The position numbers and the translations under genes are program-made. From NCBI GenBank assembly GCA_016190465.1, contig JACPQP010000506.1:1-9742 (forward strand): 9,742 nucleotides of DNA, in the 5' to 3' direction. The stretch's first letter is position 1. Every line of letters starts with the position of its first letter. Of the stretch, positions 1-6,053 are shown in pieces. The DNA is from Chloroflexota bacterium (GTDB taxonomy: Bacteria; Chloroflexota; UBA6077; FW602-bin22; JACPQP01). Below the pieces are notes generated by a model, which was not told the origin of the DNA, made no database searches, and was given only the letters and a program-made list of their open reading frames with translations.

Positions 1-20
1 TACCTGATCTAAGCAGGTCT

Positions 21-50
21 CGGAAAGGTCACCTGCGTCCCGGGAAGGTC
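21..50. repeat. Direct repeat pair upstream of amt
   Basis: CGGAAAGGTC at 21-30 recurs as CGGGAAGGTC at 41-50, a 9/10 match exactly 20 bp apart, about two helical turns. The spacing on one DNA face would suit a regulator that binds upstream of the ammonium transporter gene. No match to a known NtrC or GlnR box was recognised, so the regulatory role is only inferred. Confidence 0.25.
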
Positions 51-73
51 CAGGAAGGGCGGAGCCCGTCCTG
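51..73. other. Hairpin in the region upstream of amt
   Basis: CAGGA (51-55) pairs with TCCTG (69-73) and GGGC (57-60) with GCCC (64-67), with one A/G mismatch and a GGA loop. No T-tract follows on either strand, so it is not a canonical intrinsic terminator. It may belong to the 5' leader of amt or to the 3' end of a gene outside the window. Confidence 0.4.
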
Positions 74-79
74 GCGGGG

Positions 80-96
80 TTTGGGGTGTCCCCAAA
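80..96. other. Second hairpin in the region upstream of amt
   Basis: TTTGGGG (80-86) and CCCCAAA (90-96) form a perfect 7-bp stem around a TGT loop. It can be lengthened by GG/CC with one bulged A. It stands just downstream of the hairpin at 51-73 and is again not followed by a T-tract. Confidence 0.4.
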
Positions 97-107
97 ACCA
101 TCAAAAA

Positions 108-130
108 CTTCCTGATACCTACTTAGGAAG
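108..130. promoter_or_regulatory. Dyad, possible operator upstream of amt
   Basis: CTTCCT (108-113) and AGGAAG (125-130) are perfect inverted 6-mers around an 11-nt centre. That centre contributes to a shorter competing dyad, CCTA/TAGG. The site lies about 40 bp before the GTG start of amt, where a repressor or activator could sit. No transcription factor family is recognised. Confidence 0.25.
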
Positions 131-169
131 AAATCTGGTCAAGAACCTGGTAAGGAGGTTGGTCGGACG

Positions 170-1399
170 GTGGATAAGATCAGTGCGGGCGATACCGCCT
201 GGGTCCTGGTTGCAACGGCTCTCGTGATGTTGATGACGCCGGGGCTCGGGTTCTTCTACGGCGGCCTGGTCCGGCGCAAGAACGTGCTGGCGACGATCAT
301 GCACTCGTTCTTCATTCTCGCGTTGATCAGCGTGCAGTGGGTGCTCTGGGGTTACACCCTGGCGTTCGGCCCGGATCGGGGCGGCATTATCGGCGGCCTG
401 GAGTGGCTCGGTCTGAACGGGGTGGGCGCTGAGCCGAATCCCACCTATGCGCCGACCATCCCGCATTCGCTGTTCATGATCTTCCAGGCGATGTTCGCCG
501 TCATCACCCCGGCGCTGATCACCGGAGCGTTTGCCGAGCGGAAGCGCTTCAAGGCGTTCGCGCTGTTCACGGTGCTGTGGGCCACGCTTGTCTATGACCC
601 GATCGCCCACTGGGTCTGGGGCGACGGTGGCTGGCTCAGGGCGCTGGGTGCGCTGGACTTCGCGGGTGGCACGGTCGTCCACATCAGCTCGGGCGTCTCC
701 GCGCTCGTCGCGGCGATCGTCCTGGGCCGGCGCCTGGGCTACGGCGACGAGCCGATGGAGCCGCACGACGCGACGATGGCCGTGCTCGGCGCGGCGCTCC
801 TGTGGTTTGGCTGGTTCGGCTTCAACGCGGGCAGTGCGCTCGCGGCAAATGGCCTGGCGGTTAACGCCTTCCTCGTGACGAACACCGCCGCGGCGATGGG
901 CGCTCTGAGCTGGATGACCGTGAGCTGGGCCCACCGTGGCCGGCCGAGTGTCCTGGGCGCCGCGGCCGGTGCCGTGGTCGGCCTCGTCGCCATCACGCCG
1001 GCCGCGGGATTCGTGACCCCCGCGGCGTCGATCCTCATCGGTCTCGGCGCCGGGCTCTTCTGCTACCTCGCCGTGCAGGCGAAGAAGCGCCTCGGCTTCG
1101 ACGATGCGCTCGACGTCTTCGCTTGCCACGGGGTTGGCGGAACCTGGGGTGCGCTCGCCACTGGCCTGTTCGCCACCGTCGCGGTGAACGAGGCCGGGAA
1201 AGACGGCTTGTTCTATGGCAATCCGCAGCAGTTCCTGATCCAGCTCGTGGCTGTCGTCGCGACGTGGGTCTTCGCCGGAGCGGCGACCTTCGTCCTCTTG
1301 AAGGTGGTCGACGTCCTCGTGGGCCTGCGCGTGCACGAGCAGGAGGAGGTGGCCGGGCTGGATGCTACGCAGCACGGCGAGGTGGCGTACCAGCTCTAG
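170..1399 (+). CDS. amt: Ammonium transporter (Amt/AmtB family)
   Basis: This is an integral membrane channel for ammonium/ammonia uptake, 409 aa, the usual Amt length. The family is trimeric with 11 transmembrane helices. Hallmarks seen: the twin pore histidines H171 and H320 (the latter in ACHGVGGTWGA), the stacked gate phenylalanines F105 and F109 in FQAMFAVITPAL, W150 and D163 near the ammonium binding site, and F218/S222 in WFGWFGFNAGSA. The cytosolic tail ends with GLRVHEQEEVAGLD and HGE, the conserved P-II-interacting C-terminal region. No signal peptide precedes helix 1, unlike E. coli AmtB. The GTG start is supported by AAGGAGG at 152-158, 11 nt upstream. No glnK/glnB P-II gene follows; the next gene is convergent, so the regulator must lie elsewhere or to the left. 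The assignment is firm. Confidence 0.97.
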   Translation: MDKISAGDTAWVLVATALVMLMTPGLGFFYGGLVRRKNVLATIMHSFFILALISVQWVLWGYTLAFGPDRGGIIGGLEWLGLNGVGAEPNPTYAPTIPHSLFMIFQAMFAVITPALITGAFAERKRFKAFALFTVLWATLVYDPIAHWVWGDGGWLRALGALDFAGGTVVHISSGVSALVAAIVLGRRLGYGDEPMEPHDATMAVLGAALLWFGWFGFNAGSALAANGLAVNAFLVTNTAAAMGALSWMTVSWAHRGRPSVLGAAAGAVVGLVAITPAAGFVTPAASILIGLGAGLFCYLAVQAKKRLGFDDALDVFACHGVGGTWGALATGLFATVAVNEAGKDGLFYGNPQQFLIQLVAVVATWVFAGAATFVLLKVVDVLVGLRVHEQEEVAGLDATQHGEVAYQL

Positions 1400-1406
1400 C
1401 GACCGG

Positions 1407-1454
1407 ACCCCCTCTACCCCCTCGCCCCCTTCCCCCTCCAGGGGGGTAGGGGGT
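1407..1454. terminator. G/C-tract hairpin between convergent genes
   Basis: The left arm (1407-1421, ACCCCCTCTACCCCC) pairs with the right arm (1442-1454, GGGGGTAGGGGGT) in 13 bp with a 2-nt bulge, around a C-rich loop of about 20 nt. It lies 8 nt after the amt stop and before the convergent MFS stop, the position of a bidirectional terminator. No T-tract is present, so termination is inferred. It resembles the C-run/G-run intergenic elements common in some high-GC genomes. Confidence 0.45.
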
Positions 1455-1520
1455 GGGGCTGGGCAGCTCCCGACGGACGGTCTTCTTCAATCTGAACTCT
1501 CAACTGAAATCGGCGCTGGC

Positions 1521-2771
1521 TCACCGCACCGGCTGCGCGACGTGGCGTGGGTCGGCGAAGCGGAGGGTGGCGACGATGCCGGCAAGGGGGAGCAGCAGGC
1601 TGGCGGCGAACACGCCGGCGAAGCCGACGAGGTCGATGCTCAGGCCGGCGAGCAGCATGCTCAGCGCGGTGGCGGGAGCGGTGACCAGTCGGGTCAGCGC
1701 GCTGTACGCGCCCTTCTCGCCGGCCGGCGCAAAGCCGACGGCGAGGTTGGCCTGGGCGATGGCGGCCCCCATCGTCCCGATGGACGAGATGCCCAGCGCC
1801 AGATAGAACTCGACCGCCGACTGCATCACGATCACCGCGACGAACGAGAGGACGTGCAGCCCCAGCGACCACAGCATGACGAGCCGGTGCCCAACCCGGT
1901 CGCCGAGCGGTCCGAGGATCAGGCCGCCGATGCCGTTGGTGGCGAAGGTGATCGCGACGAAGATGCCGGCGTAGCTCGGGTCGAGGTGGAGGCGCTCGAG
2001 CGCGAAGACGACGTAGAACCCCTGCACCATCTGGATCGAGGCGATGACGCCGGTCACGATGAGCAGGAGACAGAACGGACGGTCGCGGCGGATCAGCCGT
2101 CCCAGGTTGAAGAGATAGGGGAGCAGGGGTTGACGCTGCGCGGGCGGTCGCGGCGGCGGCTCGATCAGGAACAGCACACTCACGTTGCTCAGGACAAGAC
2201 ACAGCCCGGCGATGACGAAGGTCCAGCCGAAGTTCGACGGGAAGGCTACCGTGGCCAGCAGAGCGGCCGCCGCCAGGCCCCCGGCCGTACCCGACAGGCG
2301 GTTGACGAACACCTGGACGCCCTGGGCCATCCCCCAGCGTTGCTCGAAGACCCCGCTCAGCAGCTCGTAGGTCGGGGCGACGAGAAAGCCGTTCACGACG
2401 TAGATGTAGCTATGCGCCGCGAAGACGAGGTAGACGAGCGATGAGCCCAGCCGATCGCCGGCGAGCAGGGTGATCAGGCCGACTGCGAGCCACGCGCTGA
2501 CCTGGAGGGCGTGGAGGCCCGCGACGACGGCGCGACGCGAGCGCAGCCGCTGGTTGAGGTAGCTGGCGATGAGGAGTCCCGGCAGCGCCAGCAGATAGGT
2601 GACGTTCAGCGCGCCGATGAGGGCCTTCGACTCGGTAAGCTGGGCGAGAAACGCCAGAATGATGCTATTCGAGATGCCGGCCGCGCCAAAGCCCCAGACG
2701 AGCTCCCACGAGGCCACCGCGGCCAGGTTCCGGCGCAGGTAGTGCTGGTAGGGCCATAGCTCGCCGTTCAC
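1521..2771 (-). CDS. Major facilitator superfamily (MFS) transporter
   Basis: A 416-aa polytopic inner-membrane protein with about 12 hydrophobic segments spread over residues 17-403, split into two halves by a charged loop near 205-232 (proline-rich, then basic). The second half has an MFS motif A-like loop, GPLGDRVGHR at 287-296, between predicted helices 8 and 9. The equivalent loop in the first half (QRLRSRR, 74-80) keeps only the basic residues. The family moves small molecules by proton-coupled or uniport mechanisms; nothing here fixes the substrate, and an efflux role is only a guess. The GTG start at 2771 has just a weak GAG-type ribosome site. It is transcribed alone, with its own candidate promoter at 2904-2932. 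Fold assignment is firm, function unknown. Confidence 0.85.
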   Translation of the reverse strand: MNGELWPYQHYLRRNLAAVASWELVWGFGAAGISNSIILAFLAQLTESKALIGALNVTYLLALPGLLIASYLNQRLRSRRAVVAGLHALQVSAWLAVGLITLLAGDRLGSSLVYLVFAAHSYIYVVNGFLVAPTYELLSGVFEQRWGMAQGVQVFVNRLSGTAGGLAAAALLATVAFPSNFGWTFVIAGLCLVLSNVSVLFLIEPPPRPPAQRQPLLPYLFNLGRLIRRDRPFCLLLIVTGVIASIQMVQGFYVVFALERLHLDPSYAGIFVAITFATNGIGGLILGPLGDRVGHRLVMLWSLGLHVLSFVAVIVMQSAVEFYLALGISSIGTMGAAIAQANLAVGFAPAGEKGAYSALTRLVTAPATALSMLLAGLSIDLVGFAGVFAASLLLPLAGIVATLRFADPRHVAQPVR

Positions 2772-2777
2772 TCTCGA

Positions 2778-2789
2778 CCCCGATCGGGG
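2778..2789. repeat. Short perfect palindrome before the MFS gene
   Basis: CCCCGATCGGGG is a 12-bp perfect palindrome that ends 7 nt before the GTG start of the MFS gene on the minus strand. It could be an operator or could occlude the weak ribosome site if it folds in RNA. In such GC-rich DNA chance is also possible. Confidence 0.25.
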
Positions 2790-2836
2790 AGGACCTAACC
2801 CCCTGGCCCGCCGTTCCTGAGCCGGGCCCGTCGCGG

Positions 2837-2863
2837 GGAGGGGGGACCCGACCTCCCCCCTCC
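2837..2863. other. Perfect 10-bp GC hairpin in the MFS 5' leader
   Basis: GGAGGGGGGA (2837-2846) and TCCCCCCTCC (2854-2863) are perfectly complementary around a 7-nt loop. The hairpin lies between the candidate MFS promoter and the MFS start codon, so it would form in the 5' leader of that mRNA. Alternatively it is another intergenic G/C-tract element like the one at 1407-1454. There is no T-tract, so a classical terminator for the upstream gene is not supported. Confidence 0.5.
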
Positions 2864-2903
2864 ACCGTTCGCACAGGCCCGCCGACCGGCAGTGCGCGGG
2901 TGC

Positions 2904-2932
2904 AGCGTACTCGGTGGCTGGTCCGGTGTCAA
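2904..2932 (-). promoter_or_regulatory. Candidate sigma-70-type promoter of the MFS gene
   Basis: On the minus strand a perfect TTGACA -35 box (2932-2927) is followed by a 17-nt spacer and TACGCT (2909-2904), which matches the -10 consensus at 3 of 6 positions. Transcription would begin near 2897, giving a leader of about 125 nt before the GTG at 2771. The -35 box and spacing are ideal; the -10 is weak. Confidence 0.4.
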
Positions 2933-2988
2933 CGCGAGCAACTGCCTTGCTTGTGGCCTATGATGCTCACGATTTTCCTCCAAGTGCC

Positions 2989-4029
2989 TTACACTGGCCG
3001 CTCGTGCTGGTTCGCCAGGGGGACCGCCGAGACCTCCGGCGCGAATGGCGCCGCCGCGATCAGGCGAGACATCTGCCAGCCGGCGGCGGTGGCGGTCAGA
3101 GTGAGGTCGGCGAGGAACAGTCGCAGCTCGAGCGAGTGCTCGAGGTGGCCCGCGACCTGGTCGAGCTCGATCCGGGCCCAGGCGCACGCCAGGTCGTCCA
3201 GGCAACCGGCGAGCGGCGCGATCCCGGCGCCGGCCTCCCCGGTAGCCAGGCCCACCTCCATCCATCGGCGCAGCAGCGAGCCGAGCATAAGCGTGAGGAA
3301 CGGCGGGGAGTAGCGGGCGATGTTGGCCGGGATGGCCAGCGGTCGGCGGCGCGAATCGGCGAGCACCGCCGTCTTGACGGCCGAACGGGTCTCGGGATCC
3401 GCCAGCGCGGTCTGGCCCAGCGAGCGCAGTGCCGTCGGCACGATCGAGGCGAGGGCGATGGCTGTCTGGCCAACGGCCGGCGCGACGCCGGCCGGCTCGA
3501 TCGTCCCAGCGTCGATTGCGAGACCAGCGCCGTAGCCGCGGCGCAGCGCCGTGGCCAGGAGCAGCCGCGAGCGGGCCGCGACCTCGTGAACGTAGGCCCG
3601 ACTGTCTGGCGAGGCCCCTGACTCTCCCGTGATCGCCCGGGCTACCAGCGACACGACGCTGGCCTCGGCGAAGGCGAGAAAGCCCGGGTAGAACACCTCG
3701 AGCTCGACCGGCGTATCCCCGCTCGGCCGCCAGGAGACGATCATCGCCAGGTTAATGCCTCGGAGCAGCCCCGCGTGGGCCAGCAGGGCACGCTTTTCGT
3801 CGGCGCCGGGCCTGAGATCGGAGGCGCCGCTCTCGCCGCAAGTGACAATCGCCTGCCACAGGTGATCGACCGACGACACCAGGACGCGCGCCAGCTCGGG
3901 CCGACGGGAATACCAGTCTGTGAGCGCCTCCAGGCGCTCCGGCTGCCCGGCGCCATCGTGAAAGATGCGCCGCGTGTTGGTATGATCAGGCAACCAGCAG
4001 GACGGATCCTGCTCAACGCCTTCCGACAT
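2989..4029 (-). CDS. Hypothetical protein, unrecognised family
   Basis: I do not recognise this 346-aa protein. It is rich in alanine, leucine and arginine, reads as mostly alpha-helical, and has no clear signal peptide, transmembrane helix or catalytic motif. Moderately hydrophobic amphipathic stretches (residues about 85-130 and 165-230) suggest a soluble helical bundle. ATG at 4029 is chosen because the stop of a duplicated upstream mini-ORF overlaps it as TGATG. A GTG at 4044 in the same frame would add five residues; no Shine-Dalgarno is visible for either. The 5' end is one unit of a 71-bp tandem duplication. It is divergent from the radical SAM gene and separated from the downstream MFS gene by 217 bp containing a promoter, so probably not cotranscribed with it. 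The opposite-strand frames look like shadows. Confidence 0.65.
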   Translation of the reverse strand: MSEGVEQDPSCWLPDHTNTRRIFHDGAGQPERLEALTDWYSRRPELARVLVSSVDHLWQAIVTCGESGASDLRPGADEKRALLAHAGLLRGINLAMIVSWRPSGDTPVELEVFYPGFLAFAEASVVSLVARAITGESGASPDSRAYVHEVAARSRLLLATALRRGYGAGLAIDAGTIEPAGVAPAVGQTAIALASIVPTALRSLGQTALADPETRSAVKTAVLADSRRRPLAIPANIARYSPPFLTLMLGSLLRRWMEVGLATGEAGAGIAPLAGCLDDLACAWARIELDQVAGHLEHSLELRLFLADLTLTATAAGWQMSRLIAAAPFAPEVSAVPLANQHERPV

Positions 4030-4115
4030 CAGAGACGGCCGCACGTGTTCGTGTGATCGGGCAACCAGCGGGACGGATCCTGCTCAACGCCTTCCGGCAT
4101 CAGAGACGGCCGCAC
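3971..4115. repeat. 71-bp tandem duplication spanning a gene start
   Basis: Positions 3971-4044 recur at 4042-4115 (period 71). The core 3983-4044 versus 4054-4115 is 62 nt with only three differences, at 3988/4059, 3999/4070 and 4026/4097, each A in the left copy and G in the right. The flanking 12 nt carry three more. The period is not a multiple of three, so the second copy does not extend the protein but creates a separate short frame. Confidence 0.95.
4029..4100 (-). pseudogene. Duplicated 5' gene fragment / 23-codon mini-ORF
   Basis: The right copy of the 71-bp duplication starts with an ATG (4100-4098) and encodes 23 residues before TGA (4031-4029). Its first 19 residues match the start of the downstream protein except for S2P and C11R (begins MPEGVEQDPSRWLPDH). 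The frame then shifts into the next unit and ends in TCGRL. Its TGA overlaps the downstream ATG as TGATG, an arrangement that permits translational coupling. No ribosome site is visible. It may be an inert duplication scar, a coupling leader, or in principle a small peptide beside a radical SAM gene; the scar is simplest. Confidence 0.35.
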
Positions 4116-4276
4116 TCAGCCAATCGAACCCGACAACTATCTTACCACGGCAGCCGTCAGAATGCCCGCAACACCGGTCTAGCGCTCGATGGGCCGTTGT
4201 GCGACAATCTGCCAATGATCGTGCGCCTCTTGAAGGCGGAACGGAAATGGGGGAGAGACAGGAGAACAGGAGACGG

Positions 4277-5494
4277 ATGGGGATCGACAAGAGGAATCTG
4301 TACCGGCTGCCCTGGTCGTTGAACGACAATCCCATCGGCTGGCTGGAGGTGACGGACACCTGCAACCTTCACTGTCGTGGCTGCTATCGGCAGCGGCTGG
4401 AAGGTCACAAGTCCCTCGAGCAGCTCAAGGAGGAGGTGCGCTTCCTCAAGCACTGGCGCAACTGCGACAACATCTCCATCGCCGGGGGGGAGTGCCTGCT
4501 TCACCCCGAGATCGTCGAGATCGTCGCCTTCATCAGCGGTCTCGGCATCAAGCCCCACATCCTGAGCAACGGCTTGCGTCTGAACCGCGACCTGATGCGC
4601 GACCTGAAGCGAGCCCACCTGGTCGGCATCGGCTTCCACGTCGACTCGCAGCAGGGCCGGCCGGGCTGGCGGGGAAAGAACGAGCTCGAGCTCTGCGAGG
4701 TGCGGCAGCAACTGGCCGACACGGTGGCTTCGGTCGGGGGCATCCCGTGCGGGTTCGGGATCACCGCGTACCGCGACAACTTGCAGTACATACCGGATCT
4801 CATCCGCTGGACCCTGAAGAACCGGAAGATCGTGCACGGCGCCACGTTCATTACCTACCGGGGCGCCCTGACGACCGGGGAGTACAGCGCCGGCGATCAG
4901 CGCGTTCACATGGACCAGAGCACGCTGGGCTACGCCACCAGCGACTCGCCCGAGGACATCGGCATCACCTCCGCCGACGTCTACGAGCTGATCAAACGGG
5001 AGTTTCCCCAGTACGAGGCGTGCGCCTATCTCGGTGGGACGCAGCTCCACACCTCGATCAAATGGCTGGCCGCCGTGCTGGTTTGCTCGCGGCATCATGT
5101 CGTCGGACACATCGGGCCGAAGAGCGCCGAGTTCGCTCAGGCCATGCACCACTTCCTCTACGGCACGTACTTCGTCTACCGCAAGGACCTCCAGCTCGGC
5201 AAGAAGGCGCTGCTCCTGTCCCTCTTCGATCCGGCGATGCGCCCGGTCCTCGGCTGGTATCTGAGGAACCCGCTTCGACTGCTCCTCGAGCCGGTCCACG
5301 GCGTCAGCATCGGGATCATCCAGGCGCCTGACCTGCTCGAAGATGGCCGGGTCGACCACTGCGACAGTTGCCCGGATATGACCTATTTCGAGGGGAAGCT
5401 GGTGCACTCCTGCCGGCTGGACGAGTACCGGAAGTTCGGCGGGCTTTTGACCATCGCGCCGCCCAAGGTCGCCGCGGGCAAGAACGGTGACTGA
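4277..5494 (+). CDS. Radical SAM enzyme with C-terminal cysteine cluster
   Basis: A 405-aa radical SAM protein that would bind a [4Fe-4S] cluster and cleave S-adenosylmethionine to start a radical reaction in the cytosol. The CX3CX2C motif lies at C29, C33 and C36 within DTCNLHCRGCYR, and the SAM-binding GGE-type motif at 70-72 (SIAGGECLLHPEI). The C-terminus has C362, C365 and C379 (HCDSC...HSC), which could ligate an auxiliary cluster as SPASM/twitch domains do; the spacing is not a canonical SPASM match. ATG 4277 is chosen for the AGGAG 4 nt upstream and because similarity to the family begins soon after. ATG 4247 and GTG 4199 in frame are alternatives. The next gene starts 3 nt after its stop, so the two are almost surely cotranscribed. 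Substrate unknown. Confidence 0.9.
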   Translation: MGIDKRNLYRLPWSLNDNPIGWLEVTDTCNLHCRGCYRQRLEGHKSLEQLKEEVRFLKHWRNCDNISIAGGECLLHPEIVEIVAFISGLGIKPHILSNGLRLNRDLMRDLKRAHLVGIGFHVDSQQGRPGWRGKNELELCEVRQQLADTVASVGGIPCGFGITAYRDNLQYIPDLIRWTLKNRKIVHGATFITYRGALTTGEYSAGDQRVHMDQSTLGYATSDSPEDIGITSADVYELIKREFPQYEACAYLGGTQLHTSIKWLAAVLVCSRHHVVGHIGPKSAEFAQAMHHFLYGTYFVYRKDLQLGKKALLLSLFDPAMRPVLGWYLRNPLRLLLEPVHGVSIGIIQAPDLLEDGRVDHCDSCPDMTYFEGKLVHSCRLDEYRKFGGLLTIAPPKVAAGKNGD

Positions 5495-5497
5495 CGT

Positions 5498-6043
5498 ATG
5501 CGATCGATCTTTGGCCTGATCAACCGGTTCCTCATGGTGCCGATGTTCCGGCTCGGTCTCGGGCCGTTCATCGGCAACCCGTTCACGGGCTACATCATGG
5601 TGCTCAAGGCCCGCGGCTGGAAAACCGGACGGGTGCGCCACACCCCGCTGAACTACGCCATCGTCGACGGCCAGGTCTACTGCCTGGCCGGATTCGGTCG
5701 GGCCGCCCACTGGTATCGGAACCTGCGGGCGGACCCCCACGTCGAAATCCTTCTCCCCAGCGGCCCGCTGTCGGGCGTCGTGGAGGAGGTAGCTGACCCC
5801 GACGAGTCGGCGCGCGCGGTCCGCCAGATCCTGAAGAACGGGGGCTTCGCCGGGTTCTTCCTCGGGTTCAACCCGTTCACCGCCCCGGACGAGGTTCTGC
5901 GCGAGCGGACCAGGGGCCTGCCCGTCCTGCGCATTCGCCCAACCGGGGTCGGCAGCGGGGCCGGCGATCCGGGCGGCTGGCTCTGGATCGTGGTCGCGCT
6001 CGTGCTCGCGTGGCCGCTGCTCCGCCGGCTCCGGCGCTGTTGA
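5498..6043 (+). CDS. DUF385/Ddn-family (F420-dependent type) oxidoreductase
   Basis: A 181-aa protein of the deazaflavin-dependent nitroreductase family (Ddn/DUF385, split beta-barrel), whose members use F420H2 to reduce quinones, nitroaromatics or unsaturated metabolites. Seen: LKARGWKTGRVRHTPLNYAI (36-55), the typical strand plus basic loop that holds the cofactor phosphates, then GQVYCLAGFG (58-67) and HWYRNLRADPHVEI (71-84). The family is usually about 130-150 aa. This one has a C-terminal extension with a hydrophobic helix (161-175) followed by RRLRR, predicting a tail-anchored membrane protein with the body in the cytoplasm. It starts 3 nt after the radical SAM stop with no clear ribosome site, so translation is probably coupled. 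A joint pathway is inferred. Use of F420 rather than FMN is from family knowledge. Confidence 0.85.
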   Translation: MRSIFGLINRFLMVPMFRLGLGPFIGNPFTGYIMVLKARGWKTGRVRHTPLNYAIVDGQVYCLAGFGRAAHWYRNLRADPHVEILLPSGPLSGVVEEVADPDESARAVRQILKNGGFAGFFLGFNPFTAPDEVLRERTRGLPVLRIRPTGVGSGAGDPGGWLWIVVALVLAWPLLRRLRRC

Positions 6044-6053
6044 GGGCGACCAA

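Noticed and set aside
68..90. Possible sigma-54 (-24/-12) promoter before amt around TGGCGGGG.
   Set aside because: The GC of the -12 element is absent at the required spacing.
80..96. Intrinsic terminator upstream of amt.
   Set aside because: The hairpin has no T-tract after it on either strand.
119..1375. Long minus-strand open frame opposite amt (418 codons).
   Set aside because: Composition is Arg/Glu/His-rich with no domain, the mirror of a GC-rich gene; the plus strand encodes a textbook Amt protein.
1362..2444. 360-codon plus-strand frame opposite the MFS gene.
   Set aside because: It has a low-complexity Asp/Glu/Gln/Arg composition, while the minus strand gives a clear 12-helix transporter.
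2914..3621. Plus-strand frame opposite the unknown gene.
   Set aside because: Biased composition with Gly and Arg runs, and no ribosome site; the minus frame is longer and more protein-like, though this is the least certain strand call in the window.
4029..4100. RiPP precursor peptide for the neighbouring radical SAM enzyme.
   Set aside because: The 23-residue frame is explained by duplication of the adjacent gene's start, is on the opposite strand, and has no ribosome site; kept only as a remote alternative.
4157..5740. 527-codon minus-strand frame opposite the radical SAM gene.
   Set aside because: It has no recognisable motif, is rich in Val, Asp and Glu as expected of a shadow frame, and spans two real genes on the other strand.
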